From Pollenia angustigena (lineage: Eukaryota > Arthropoda > Insecta > Diptera > Polleniidae), in NCBI GenBank assembly GCA_930367215.1, contig OV884056.1:44702308-44766307 (forward strand): 64,000 nt of DNA. The letters run 5' to 3'. The position numbers and the translations under genes were made by a program. The notes below the pieces were generated by a model. The model was not told the origin of the DNA and did no database searches. It worked only from the letters and a program-made list of their open reading frames with translations. Below are positions 33,166 to 44,568 of this stretch, piece by piece. Each line of letters starts with the position of its first letter. Within the stretch, counting starts at the first letter, position 1.

Positions 33166-33702
33166 TTTTCTATTTTTTTTTCAATACGTTTTTTATGAAA
33201 CTGTTTAAAATATTTTTTTTTTTTGTTTTCTAAATAAAAAAAAAAAATCACAAATTTACAAACAAACTTGTTTAAAGGATTGATTGGTTCACTACAGTTA
33301 CAATTATTATTATTTTTTTTTATTTTAATTCCTTTTTAACGTTTTTTATTTATTTATTAATTTAGCTAATTTTTCTTTTAAAACGATCTTGATTTTTGCA
33401 ATGTCTGAACCAATGTCAATGTTAAACTGAAATTAAATTCTAGACCTGCGCGGGCATTTATAATATTTTTTCCTTCGTCTAGTGGCGATTTTTTTTTGTG
33501 TTGAGGTTGGCTAGAAAACAAAAACTTCTTTATTTTGTATATATATTTATTTTTTTGTTTGTTGGCCAACAACGCTTCATTAATATTGACTAGTTACTTC
33601 TAGATCTACAGAATGTTGGATGACTTGCCGACCGACGGACGGTTACTACTACAATTCATACTACTACGAATTAATTTGGCTGTTTGCGCGGTTGATGACG
33701 AC

Positions 33703-33714
33703 GATTTTTTATAG
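33703..33714 (-). promoter_or_regulatory. Candidate TATA box for the takeout gene
   Basis: On the minus strand TATAAAAAATCG occurs about 540 bp upstream of the exon 1 start codon, with a GC-richer stretch 15-40 bp downstream where a start site would lie. AT-rich DNA makes chance TATA words common, so support is weak. Confidence 0.3.
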
Positions 33715-33814
33715 ATTTAATTTCTCTTAATTCTGATGATCTAAAAACTGCTTTTAATAAAAGTTTTTATTGAATCTTTTGCTATATTGAGAATAATTTG
33801 TTGTATTTCATTGT

Positions 33815-35595
33815 TATACCCTTCTCCAGAGGTGTAAAAGGGTATATATAGGTTTATCATTACGTTTGTAATGTCTACAATATTGTTGCTAGACATTATA
33901 AAGTATATGTATATTTATGGGTCCGTATCAGTAGTGAAGTTGATTTAACGATCTTAGTCCGTCCGGCTGTCCGTGTGTGTGTTGAAATGGGGTTTTCGAA
34001 GACTCTAGATATGATGGGGACTAGGTTATTATATATTTATGTCATATATACTCCGGATTTATTTGGTATTGAAATTCAGCCAGATCGGCTCATAAATGGC
34101 TGTGATGTGAGCAAAAAAACCCATCACCGAAAGTTGTTTCATTGGGGGGGGGGGGGGGGGGGGGGGTGCTTTAAAACCATGGTAGATAAATAAGGTCATG
34201 ATAGCATTATTGCTCAATTGAATGGGAGATAAAGCCATAATGGCCTTATTGCCCAATCATTGAGAGGTAAGGTCATATCTAAAATTTTGTGAAATGAGAG
34301 ATATAGCCATATTCTTTTTTCGCAAATGAGAGATTAAGCCATATTTTTTCAGAAAATTGTTATGCATGGTGTAAACATTCTATAAAAGGGAAAATCCTTA
34401 GTTATCATTTTTTTATTCTTGTGAAGCACGCAGGAAAACTTTATTCAGCGAAGCCACCTGCCGCGTTCTACTGGAGGAAAAAACCCCTAAGCACGGCCGC
34501 AGGCCGTTACGAAGAAAAACTTTAGTATGCGAAGCCAGATTTCAATACTTAACTTTAGTGTCTCCGGAACTGAAATGAGAGATAACGTCATTTTCTAATA
34601 TTCCTAATGTGAGCTACGAGCATGTAGGCTTTATTTCCCATTCAAATGAAAAAAAAAAACAAAAAAGTCTTTATCGCCCTATTGAATGAGAAATAAAGCC
34701 ATCATGGCCTTATCTACCATGGTATTAAAGCACCCCCCGTTTCTTTCGGTGATGGCTTTTTAGTTGTTGATTTTAAGACTATTTTGCGTTTTATTTAACA
34801 CATCTAATACAGACATATACAGCGCAGTTTATTTAACGGTGTCCGTCTGTTTTTCTGTATATCTGGGGAAAGGATAGAGCAAAAGTTTCAAAATAAGGTA
34901 CAAGCATATTGGTTATCAGTGCGCAAAATCCACAAAATATCTACGGGATTTGTAAAGGGGGCGTGGGACTTCCCATACAAATACATTATAGATTTATATA
35001 TATCTGGAAAACGGCAAGAGCAAAAGTTTCCGAACTATGTACAAGCATCTTGGTTATCAATACCCACCATCCGAGCAAATGTGGGCGGCAGTGGATAAGT
35101 GGGCGTGGAACAAAATAGATTTATTTATATCTAAAGAACGGTAAGAGCCAAAGTTTCCTAATTTGGTATAGAAAACTTGGGTTTCACAACATAACATTCG
35201 ACAAAATGTGGGCGGGAGTGGATAAGAAGGCGTGACATAAAATAGATTTATATATGCAGAACGGTAAGAGAAGAAATGGTACAAATTTGGTACTCATAGC
35301 TGGATTATCAATACACAACTTCTCTAAAAATAAAGGCTAAATTGGAGAAGAGGGCGTGGCACCTCCCGTACAGAGACATTATAAATTGCTGCATATCTAG
35401 AGAACGGCAAAAGCCAAAGTTTTCAATTTAGATACATGGTTATCACAACATAACATCCGACAAAATGTGCACGGGGTTGGATAATTGGGCGTGGCACAAA
35501 AAAATTATATCTAAAGAACTAAATACCGTTCATAAGATATAAATAAATATAACTTTCTTATCGCACCATGTTGAAGGATATTTAAGAATCGGCAT
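33815..35595 (+). repeat. ATACCCTTC-type repeat with internal minisatellite
   Basis: Starts ttatacccttctccagagg and ends caccatgttgaaggatattt. After the nested element (34144-34738) a unit of about 120 bp recurs five times from 34860 to 35500 (atatctggagaacggcaaga, gccaaagtttcc, caacatccgacaaaatgtgg, gcgggagtggataagtgg). No coding capacity. Confidence 0.7.
34144..34738. mobile_element. hAT-like core-bearing element with expanded G run
   Basis: The left end is a run of 23 G, then tgctttaaaaccatgg; the right end is accatggtattaaagcacccccc. Flanks gtttcatt (34136-34143) and gtttcttt (34739-34746) agree at seven of eight. Words gataaggccatcatggc and gagataaagcc line both arms. The centre at 34430-34535 holds a core copy (gcacggccgcaggccgt, actttagtatgcgaagcc). 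Sister copy: 55111-55744. Confidence 0.8.
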
Positions 35596-35599
35596 CTTA

Positions 35600-36030
35600 A
35601 TTGTTTTTTTTTTATTTTTATTTTATTTAACATTATTACTATTAAAGTGAATGTGTTCTGATGTTTTTAAATAAATATATTAGTTAATATGCTGACATAG
35701 TTGTTCTTACGATCGACGTCAACGTCAAAGTTGTGTTTTCATCGCTGTTCTACTTATTCCCCCTTTTAACAATTTTATTATTATTATTCTGTTCTGTCTT
35801 GTTAAGGATTTTGTTTTTAAATTGAACGTTTTATTAAAATTATTCTTTCAAAAACCTGATACTTGTTTATACTTTTTGTTACCGGTAAAATATTTAATTC
35901 GACAGTAAAACAAAAATAAATTTCAGAAATTATGTTTGTCATCATATTAATTAAGTTTTGCGAGTATTATCGTAAGTTTGCTTTCGTACATATCAATTAG
36001 TTTGGGACCTGTATGAAAAAAAAGTTAATA
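35600..36030. other. No recognisable feature
   Basis: AT-rich; no gene or repeat pair noted. Confidence 0.4.
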
Positions 36031-36073
36031 AATTGTTTGTCTATTTATAAACATTAAATTTGTAAAGGGTCTT

Positions 36074-36195
36074 ACAATAGGAACTTTTAAACCATGACAG
36101 CTGATAGCGGCCATATTTGCGAAAGCACCAAGGACGAATATAGTTTGAATATTCATTAAAAATCCATCTTCAGTGATGTCAGCCCTTTCTAGATG
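36074..36195 (-). other. Possible orphan exon of an unknown gene
   Basis: On the minus strand, between a possible acceptor (..CATCTAG near 36190) and a good donor (ATT|GTAAGA at about 36074), one frame reads ADITEDGFLMNIQTIFVLGA, then FANMAAISCHGLKVPI. Composition and codon use look more like real coding sequence than the surroundings. The middle could be one membrane helix. I do not recognise the family, and no neighbouring exon was found, so it may be a relic, an exon of a gene reaching further away, or chance. Confidence 0.3.
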
Positions 36196-36199
36196 CATG

Positions 36200-37024
36200 G
36201 AAAAGTCAACAAACAAAACTGAATTTAGGACGATACTAATTCTCGTGTCATTCGAGAGCCTTCAATGCATTTGGGCTGGCTGCGTCATTGGTAGGGCGCT
36301 TCAAAAAAAGTTGAACCAGTCAGTCACCACCTAGAATTGAAGATTAGTTTAATGTTTTTCCACGCCTCTGTATACCGTTCCTTGAGTTTTTTGTAAATTG
36401 CGACGTTATTTGTACGCTGATCTTAAATATTGCATATCGTTATGCAGCTTATTTATGACCTTATTTTTACTTGAGGTAACTTTTTAACCGGACATCAATT
36501 TCTTGGCACCACTTATGCCATCTTGAATCCTTTCCCCCTTACATTGTAATTTATTGCACGTGACAAGAAAACCTTTCTAAATCAAAGAATGTTTGGCTTT
36601 TAATATCCTCACTTAAGCCACGCTATTTTACACATACATATAACATTAAACCTCGTCGATCAACATAAAAATGCCGCTGTTTAAAGTCCGTTGTGAATTG
36701 CATGCCTGCGGGAAAAAGAAGGAAGAAGGCTGCCTTCTAGAAGGCCTCTGTACTCCTTCTTTTGGATATACAAGGCCTAATCGATCCATTCCATATTCAT
36801 ATCTTTTTTACACACGTCATAGCGGAGTAGGCCTTCCGCTCTCGCTTCTTTAACAGGTACATAAGAATGGTAACGGTATCAAAAAAAAAATTAATTATTT
36901 TGCTTTTGCAAAAAGACAATGCAAAAATTGTAACTCCTTCTCTACTCCCTTCTCATAGAAGCGAGTGTGGAAGGTGTTTCTGATCTTTTATGCCAAAGAG
37001 CCGGGGCCTTCTATGAGTAATTCT
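36200..37024. other. Unassigned, less AT-rich around 36690-37010
   Basis: A stretch near 36700-36760 (gaaggctgccttctagaagg) is palindromic and a related ccttctatgag occurs at about 37005; it may be the remains of an element. The 60-codon plus frame at 36671 lacks any known domain. Confidence 0.3.
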
Positions 37025-37028
37025 TTAA

Positions 37029-37480
37029 GGCTATTTTTCACTATTATATTTTGTATTAATACATTTCAAAAACTCAAGTAATATGTAAAAGTCTGATAGT
37101 GTGAATGCATGTGTGATGAAAATGACAAGTATTATGAAAAAAGTTTAACATCCCATACGAATCCATCGTTTTTTGAAAAATTTCTAAGCAATAATAACCC
37201 TTATTGTGTTTGGCGTATTTAAAATACGCTTACGACTGTTTGGTAATAGATTAAAGGAAAAATAGTCCACGTTCTCTTTAATCTATTACCAAACTGTCGT
37301 AGGCGTATTTTAAATACGCCAAACACAATAAGGGTGAATGTTTTTCATTGGATCAGGGTTGCATTTTATTTCATGTGTGGGTGTTTATACGTTGTGTGAT
37401 GGGGTGAACACAAACTGTCATGTTAAATTAGATTTTTTGACAGTCGCAACAAAACTCCTTAGATTTCTATCTCACAATAA
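37029..37480. mobile_element. TTAA-type MITE copy 3, right end lost
   Basis: Starts GGCTATTTTTCACTATTATA after TTAA (37025-37028). It is colinear with copies 1 and 2 up to gatttctatctcaca at about 37478, where it stops short of the terminal repeat. It hosts the foldback at 37197. Confidence 0.7.
37197..37335. mobile_element. Near-perfect 139 bp foldback MITE
   Basis: acccttattgtgtttggcgt, atttaaaatacgc and ggtaatagattaaag are followed, after about 18 bp, by ctttaatctattacc and the inverse of the rest, ending cacaataagggt. Arms are about 60 bp with one or two mismatches. Comparing with copies 1 and 2 of the host MITE shows the sequence is extra. A decayed relative sits at 29719-29815. Confidence 0.85.
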
Positions 37481-37556
37481 GATAAGAACAGTAATTGAAT
37501 TAAAAAAAAATTTAAAGCAGCCTTAAAAAAAGCCTGAAGTAAGAGGTCTTCTGAGA

Positions 37557-38070
37557 TTTCCCGCTGGGTTATTTCTTGTTTCTGCAGTCTTCTTGAACCG
37601 ACATAAAATTCCGTGCGACTCTTATTCCGAACCACTTTATTAGAGAGACTATCACCGTCTTTAAACCTGTTTCTTTTGTTCTCAATTAAATTATGTGGAC
37701 ACCAACAACATGTGGCTTCAACAGTGAACAGTATTATCGTGCGATTCGAAGGAATAATCATCTCATGTAAAGGTGATGTTAACTGGCCACCAATATCGTG
37801 CGATTGGAACCCATTAGAACTTTCTTGAGGATTTTTTTTAAGACACAGGTCTTTAATCCATGTCTTCCGTCAAATTCAGCTTGGATTGTGCGTCAGAAAC
37901 ATGGAAAATTGCACACTTCGGGTGCGCACCACAGAGCGTATTTTCGGCGGTCATTTAAACAGGCATCGATAGGCCTGTGAAACGAGTAGAAATTTCGATG
38001 ATATCTCAAATATACTTTGTTTGATTTTAATTAAAAAATAGGAGACATTTAATGAAACGCCCTTTATTAG
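37557..38070 (+). pseudogene. Mariner-like transposase remnant and CCCAGCGGG end
   Basis: At 37777-37830 a frame reads VNWPPISCDWNPLEL, a diverged form of VNWPPRSCDLTPLD in the intact element at 40733. Downstream near 37915 another frame gives LRVRTTERIFGGHLNRH, in the place where such transposases end. Frames are broken. At 37559-37568 the terminus cccgctgggt of the 4627/5039 family is present. Confidence 0.45.
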
Positions 38071-38092
38071 TATTTTTATAAATTACTAGCTT

Positions 38093-39415
38093 AACCCGGT
38101 GCGCTTCGCAACACTGCTTTAACCACTTTATCGATTGAGAGATATTTAATATATGCATCCTATGGAAGGTATTTCTCCCCTGCGCCTACCCGCTTAATTT
38201 TTATTTTTAAAAGTGTAGTATACCATAAGAGTGACTTCTACAAAGTCTGAACATTCTCACTTTAACAGTTTTTCGGATATCCGATATTAAGCATTGGCGT
38301 CCTATAGGGCGTAACGCTTCCCCGCTGCTATTTTATTTCAATTTTGGGGCTCAGAGGATCCTACTACCAAAAGTTCAACAAAATACTTGCAGCGACTCTT
38401 ATTAATATTTCTATCTATGAGGGGAACTGCTCCTCCACTGTCTACCCCGCCCATTACTATATTGAAATTTAAAGTTTGCCATAATAGTGTTTTAACTACG
38501 TTTGAAGACTCGCCCTTTAATAGTTCTTCAGTTGAGCGATATTTAATATATGCATCCTATGAGAGGTATTTCCCCCCTGCGCCTTCCCCTATCTATTTTT
38601 ATTTTCAATAGTGTAGTATACCATATGAGTGACTTTTACAAAGTTTGAACATTCTCACTATAACAGTTCTTAAGATATGCGATATTAAACATTGGCGTCC
38701 TATGGGGAAAACCACTTCCCCCGCTGCTACTTTATTTCAATTTCGGGGCTCAGAAGATCATACTACCAAAAGTTGAACAAAATGCGTACAATGGCTCTTA
38801 TTAATATTTCTATCTATGAGGGGTACTGCTCCTCCCCTGTCTCTCCCGCCCATTTTTATATTGAAATTTATAGTTTACTATAATAGTAGCTTTAACCACG
38901 TTTGAAGGCTCTCCCTTTAATAGTTCTTCAGTTGAGCGATATTTAATGTATGCATCCTATGAGAGGTATTTCCCCCCTGCGCCTACCCGCTTTATTTTTA
39001 TTTTCAAAAGTGTAGTATACCATAAGAGTGACTTCTAGAAAGTTTGAACATTCTCACTATTACAGTTCTTAAGATATGCGATGTTAAACATTGGTGTCCT
39101 ATGGGGGATTCCAATACCCCCGCTGCTATTTTATTTCAATTTCGGGGCTCAGAAGATCCTACTACAAAAGTTCAGCAAAATGCGTCCAGCGGCTCTTAAG
39201 ATATGCGATAATTAATATTGGCATTCTATGGGGGGTACCAATTCCCCTGCCCCTATCGAAAAAATAAGTAGCCTATTTTATTTTTAGGGCTGACGTGATG
39301 TTACTGTAAAAATTTCAGGAAAATCGGTTCAGTAGTTTCGGAGTCTATAAGCCAACAAACAAACAAACAAACACACATACAAACATTTTTCATTTTTATA
39401 TATATAGAAGAAAGA
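38093..39415 (+). repeat. CTAGCTTAACCCGGTGCGC repeat with about 395 bp tandem units
   Basis: Begins ctagcttaacccggtgcgct and ends atttttatatatatagaaga. The block gatatttaatatatgcatcc recurs at 38142, 38538 and 38938 (period about 397), and ttggcgtcctatgggg-type blocks at about 38294, 38692, 39090 and 39217. Last part: aaaatcggttcagtagtttc, ggagtctataagccaacaa and (caaa)n, as in RTE-type 3' tails. Confidence 0.6.
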
Positions 39416-40620
39416 TAGAAGAAGAAGAAGAAGAATAATTTTAAAAATAATGTTTAAAAAATTCAAAACGTATTCTTCTTTTTTTTTTTTTTTTTTGCTA
39501 AGGTTTAGTAACTAATAATTATTCTTATATTTAGGATAGATTTTAATTAATATTTGGTTGGCGAACAAATTCCATAATTTTACAAAATTTAATTTGAGGA
39601 AATTATAGGCCTAAAAAAAATTATGGATTTGTTAAAAATTCCGATCATAAGACGCCTAAATTTCGTATCCTTATTGCAAAGATATGTCCATCTTTACAAA
39701 AAGTAAAAAACGTGTTTTTAAATAAATATCGTTCGCTTTAGCGATGTACATGTTCCCGGAAAATTATAAATTTGCGTAACTCAAAAATTTCTTAAATTTG
39801 GCCCCTGTAAATATGACCAGCCCCAAACAAAATTTTCAATATAGACTAGAAATATTTTTAAGAATAAGTGCAATAACTGCCATGGAGTCGCTTCTAGGGT
39901 GGTAAAATGTATGAACGGCCTCCATTAGTTTTTCGTTCTTAATATTTTTTCAAAACATACTTGCCCTTTATCTCCACCCCTTAGGGGGGACTCCCATACA
40001 AATATTGGGTTTTATGAAATTCTGCAATTTAATTAATTTGCCTTTTATAAATAAAATCACAAGTTGCAAACAGATATTAATCATTTATGGCTTGTTTTGT
40101 TTGTAACTTCGTTTTCTATACGTGTAAAAAAATTAGAGGCATAGCTGCATTTTCCAATTTTGTATGATTTTTTGTGAAACAAAAATTTCGAAATTTTTGC
40201 TAAAAAAAATATGTTTCTAAAACGACTGCACAGATTAAAAAAGCCTTTCGGTTTTTGAGTTACGCGAATAAATGTTGTGAAACCTCCTCCATTTTCAAAA
40301 TAACGGTATATATTTTTGTATCATTTAATTTAAAAAATGTTTCTGCTGCAATTATCGAATTACTTCCTTAGTAAAAGCTGAATAGTTTCTTGCGAGCTTT
40401 AGTTTTCTGACATTAGGGTCGTACGAACCTCTGTTCGAGATCTGCTGGATAAATACTTGAACGAGATAGGTGAAGTCAATGGCCCCTAAGGGTAAAACAT
40501 TGGTCTTCTCGAGACAAGAGCATTGATAAATCATACTTAAGATCGGACTGTAAATGCCTAAGATATAACAAAAAATTTAAAAAGACGACCCCTACGCTCG
40601 GCAAAAATTTTTTTTTTCGA
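39416..40620. other. No supported gene
   Basis: AT-rich with a (gaa)n patch at 39410-39435 and a t-run at 39478-39497. Short minus frames at 40352-40673 have no recognisable domain. Confidence 0.4.
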
Positions 40621-40626
40621 AACCTA

Positions 40627-41558
40627 ATGGTTGATTTTTTAAGAGCTATAGGAAAGTTTTTAAAAAAAAACACATAAAATTAAGCAAAATGCATGAAATC
40701 CTTATTTGAATCGATAGTACGGTCCATATAATTTAATGTTTGAAGATTATTTCATGCAAATGTTGACCGTGACTGCGCCTCAAATGGTCCATCCGCTTAG
40801 TCCAATTTTGACATACTCTTTCCAACATTTCGGCCAGTATCTCATGAATAAATGCTTCAATGTTGTCTTCCAATGCGTCAATTGAAGCGGGCATGTGTGT
40901 ATAGACGTGAGCTTTAACATAGCCCCACAAAAAATTGTCTAAAGGCGTTAAATCGCATGATCTAGGCGGCCAATTGACTGGTCCCGAACGTGAAATAAAA
41001 TGTTCACCGAACTCGCCTCTCAATAAGTCCATTGTTAAGCGTGCTGTGGGGAATGTGGCACCGTCTTGTTGAAACCACATGCCATGCAAGTCAAGCTCTT
41101 GCATTTTGGGCAAAAAAAAGTTGGATATCATCTCACGGTAGCGCTCACCATGCACAGTTACGTTACGATTCGCATCATCTTTGAAGAAGTACGGTCCAAT
41201 GATGCCACCAGCCCATAAACCGCACCAAACTGTGACTTTTTCTGGATGCATTGGTAGCTCTTGCAATGCTTCTGGCTGATCTTCACTCCAAAATCGACAA
41301 TTCTGCTTATTAACGTACTCATTGAGCCCAAAATGAGCTTCGTCGCTGAACACAAGAAGCGCGCGATGAACTTTCTTAACAGAGCACGCATTTTGATAAT
41401 AAAATTCAATAATTTGCAAGCGTTGTTCGTTTGTAAGACGATTCATGGTTAAATTATAGACCAAACTGAAGATGTTTGACAGTGAAACAAAGCACAAAAC
41501 GTGCGTCAGCTGCTAAAACCAGTGTTGCCAAAAAGATAATAGCTAAAAAATCACCAGA
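40627..41558 (-). mobile_element. Internally deleted mariner-like transposon, TA-flanked
   Basis: The left end TGGTTGATTTTTTAAGAGC and, inverted, the right end TGGTGATTTTTTAGCTATTA form imperfect repeats of about 28 bp. TA lies at 40625-40626 and 41559-41560. The 932 bp between hold one minus-strand transposase frame missing its middle. Such elements are about 1.3 kb when full length, so roughly 0.4 kb has been lost. Confidence 0.8.
40733..41446 (-). CDS. Mariner-like transposase, in-frame internal deletion
   Basis: The start is chosen at MNRLTNEQRLQIIEFYYQNA (41446), the usual N-terminus of this group (DUF4817-type helix-turn-helix); 17 upstream codons are also open. After 31 residues (..KKVHRALL) the frame jumps directly to VFSDEAHFGLNEYVNKQNC, skipping what in relatives is about 130 residues: the rest of the DNA-binding domain and the linker. 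The catalytic part is continuous: SDEAHF (first Asp), WCGLWAGGIIGPYF, WFQQDGA (second Asp), VNWPPRSCDLTPLD (third Asp, 36 residues after the second) and FLWGYVKAHVY, ending EIIFKH. FPTA stands where CHTA is normal and DNFLWG replaces DYFLWG. So the frame is open to its natural stop but the protein should not bind its ends. Probably inactive but young. Confidence 0.85.
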   Translation of the reverse strand: MNRLTNEQRLQIIEFYYQNACSVKKVHRALLVFSDEAHFGLNEYVNKQNCRFWSEDQPEALQELPMHPEKVTVWCGLWAGGIIGPYFFKDDANRNVTVHGERYREMISNFFLPKMQELDLHGMWFQQDGATFPTARLTMDLLRGEFGEHFISRSGPVNWPPRSCDLTPLDNFLWGYVKAHVYTHMPASIDALEDNIEAFIHEILAEMLERVCQNWTKRMDHLRRSHGQHLHEIIFKH

Positions 41559-41560
41559 TA

Positions 41561-42465
41561 CTTGCAAAAATACTTTATATTAAAGGGTTTATGGCGCACT
41601 TTTTTCCCTTGTAAGTTGGTATGCTCCAGTTTATACATATTTTCTTATTACTTTTGCCAGAAACTGTATTTTAATTTATATTAATACATAAACGTTTTAA
41701 ATTTATATGTATTTATTTTATTTCTAGAATAAAAAAAATGTTTCAATGAATAAATTCAACTTTTGGCAAAATATTTAAATACTTTTTCTTCCACAAATCA
41801 TTTTAAAGAATTGCTAAACAAATTTATTTTTAAAGTGTTTTTTTAATCGCACGCGACTTTTAAACAGAAGTGAATCCTTTGTGTAATTTTTTGCAAGTTC
41901 ATGGTATAATTTTGGAAGTATTTGAATTCCGGGCACAGTATTCTTAAAAATTTGTGATCATGATTCATACTAAAATAAAGTTTTTAACTACAAAATTTAA
42001 TTATGATTTTTTTAGTGAATGTGAATACCAACTGGCGTATGTGATTGTGGTAGACAGCAAGCAGTTTTATGAGTGAAATGTTTGAAAATAATATATGGTT
42101 TCGGTTATGAAAAGCCAATTCTTTCATAGGTTCGATGAAACAAAACTCTTTGATTTTATTTTGGATTTAAACTTATAGACCAAAGACAATTTTTAAATAT
42201 AATCTGCGAGTTTTTTTTTTTTTTATTAAATAATAAAAAATATATACACATACAACACATGTCATTCTTTATTAAAAACTCTCATATCAAAGTATTCAAA
42301 AATCAATAGGAATTATTATTTGTTTATGAAAAAAACGTGTATTGAAGTTTGCGTAAAAATCGAAAGCTCATTTAAATATATCGTATAATTTATTCAATAT
42401 GCAATATACGAATTTCTTTCAACCTACTAATTAAACATTTTCATTGTTTGAGCTTTTGATATTAT
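41561..42465. other. No recognisable feature
   Basis: AT-rich sequence between the mariner-like element and an interspersed repeat; nothing supported. Confidence 0.4.
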
Positions 42466-42469
42466 CAAG

Positions 42470-43137
42470 TTTCTCAAATTGAGATGAATGACCGGGAAAA
42501 CATAAAATCTTGATTGTCTGTCTGTCCGTCTGTCTGTTGAAATAGAGTTTCCGAAGGACCCACAAGCGAAAGTAATTTAACGATTTTCCTCTGTCTGTTG
42601 AAATCCGTTTTCAGAAGACCTCAGATATGATGGGAGCTAGCTTGTTATATACTTATATCACATATGCTCCGTTAAATTTTGCTATTAAAATTCAGCCATA
42701 TCGGTCCAGAAATGGCTGAGATATGAGCATAAAACCACTACTCCGTCTAGTTTTACCCATAAATGCCTTGTTGTTGTTTTTATCTGTATATCTGGAGACG
42801 GGCAAGAGCCAAAGTTTCCAAATAAGTTACAGTCATCTTGGTTATCAATACACAACATCCGACAAAATGTTGTGTTCGTTATTGGAAAAGTGGGCGTGGC
42901 ACAAAATAGATTAATATATATCTTAAGAACGTTATTTTTACAACTTTCTGTTTTTATCGCACCATGGTGACAAGCATAAAAGATTGCGACAAAAATGTGG
43001 GCGGGATTAGAGAAGTGGGCGTTCCACAAAAAAGATTAATGTATATTTCAAGAACGGTATTTTTATAACTTTCTGTTCTTATCGTACCATGGTGAATAGT
43101 ATGAAAGATTCGGCGTTGCCGAATATAGCACTCTTGC
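42470..43137 (+). repeat. ATACCCTTC-type repeat, right part with hairpin end
   Basis: Contains tgtctgtctgtccgtctgtc, tatatacttatatcacatat, ctggagacgggcaagagcca, acaacatccgacaaaatgt and two copies of aagaacg-ttatttttacaac. It ends gattcggcgttgccgaatat followed by agcactcttgc; the last hairpin (ttcggc..gccgaa) also closes the copy at 53340-53910. Confidence 0.65.
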
Positions 43138-43269
43138 TTTTTTTTAATTGTATAAGACAACCGATCAAGTCAAATTCCCAGTTTTTTAAGGTACGTATTT
43201 TTGATTAGTAAAAACTATTAACTATTTGATATTATTTAAATTTATAGCATATTAATAAAATTATTCTAA

Positions 43270-44568
43270 AGCTACGGTCGCACTTGGCAAATATTTGACA
43301 AAAAAAAAAAAAAAAAAAAAACGGGACCAACAGGTTAGGAATGGGTAAAAAATATCGATGTATAAAAATATCGCTATACAAAATAATCGATATATGTATG
43401 TCGCCGATATCTAAAAAACGACTATCGAATTCGATATTTTTTAAAGTCAGTCTTCATTAAAAACTCAAAGTTGTAGCCGTTTTTCAAACAATATGTTTTT
43501 TTTTATGAATTGCCATCACTGCATGCATCATATGTTTTTAAACTAATATGAAGATCTAAAATGATTGGCATTTATAAGAAGAAAAATTAAGAAAAAAGCG
43601 GAGTTTTCACATTGCAGATTTCTTATTAAAATAGTAAAGTCAAACGAACTTGAAAAGATTTATTTTATGCGGTTTTGGAACAATATATGTGTCTATATAT
43701 ATGTATACTTGGAATAATAAGATATATATATATACTAGCATATATATACCCGTCGTGGACATATTTGTATGCCAAAGTTTATTTTTCTAGGTTTAAACTT
43801 GTTTAATTCTAGCATTTAACCCGATACTTTAGTAGAACGAAAAAGCTAAAGAAAAATATCAAATTTCCCGTATTTCCTTAAAGTATCAAAAATTTCAGTA
43901 TTGTAGTGGCAGTCCATAATTTAGTACGAATATGTCAATGAATGCAGAAAAATGTTTTGTAAAAAAGTACCAAAAATAGTTACGATGTTCACCCCTTAAA
44001 TGTTCGAATTTCGAAAAAGTACCAAATTTGTGTTCGTATTTTTTTTTTTAATTATCTAATGTGGTATAAACTTTGTTTCTATGTTTATTGGTTCAAAAGA
44101 TAAATGGGGTGTCAAAAAAGTTCCAAAATTCAAGTTTTTCCCGTTTACTCCCTAAAAGGGTCGAATTTCAAAAAAGTACCAGACACCTGTCGCGTATTTT
44201 TCTAAAGAACAACAATAAGTAGATTAAATTTTTTAATTTGGTAATAGTTTCAGCAAAATACGTTCGATGTATAGATATTTTTGAAATAACTTATATCGAT
44301 ACTCTTAAAAAATATCGATTCGATATATCTCGATTTATTTTTTCAATTTGCCCATCCCTACAACAGGTAAACGAATATATTATTTCCTTTAATTCCAATA
44401 TTTATTTTGATTTTAAAAGCACATCTTTCAAAAAATATTTTTTTGCAATATCTAGCAGTATAATTTGTTTTTTGTTGTGTTTTTAGAACATCCTACATCT
44501 CGCTAACTATTAACAAAAGTAGTAGTTATGCTTATTCGGTCAAATATTCGATAAGTGTGACCGTAGCT
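43270..44568. mobile_element. MITE with AGCTACGGTCGCACTT ends, host of a hAT
   Basis: AGCTACGGTCGCACTTGGC is inverted at the right as ataagtgtgaccgtagct; inside both ends lies aaatatttgac or its inverse. TAA lies on the left and TTA on the right. The hAT-like element 43336-44360 splits it; removing that leaves about 265 bp, a normal MITE length. Confidence 0.7.
43336..44360. mobile_element. hAT-like element, ATCGAT words, perfect 8-bp TSD
   Basis: Ends TAGGAATGGGTAAA and, inverted, TAGGGATGGGCAAATTG, flanked by identical caacaggt (43328-43335, 44361-44368). atcgat/atatcga words occur about a dozen times in the outer 100 bp of each side. The middle (43740-44220) is a fragment of the repeat at 15950-19260, i.e. 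captured or nested sequence. Confidence 0.9.

Noticed and set aside
36671..36853. 60-codon plus frame with several Cys
   Set aside because: Spans a palindromic stretch (gaaggctgccttctagaagg) likely of repeat origin; no known domain or signal peptide.
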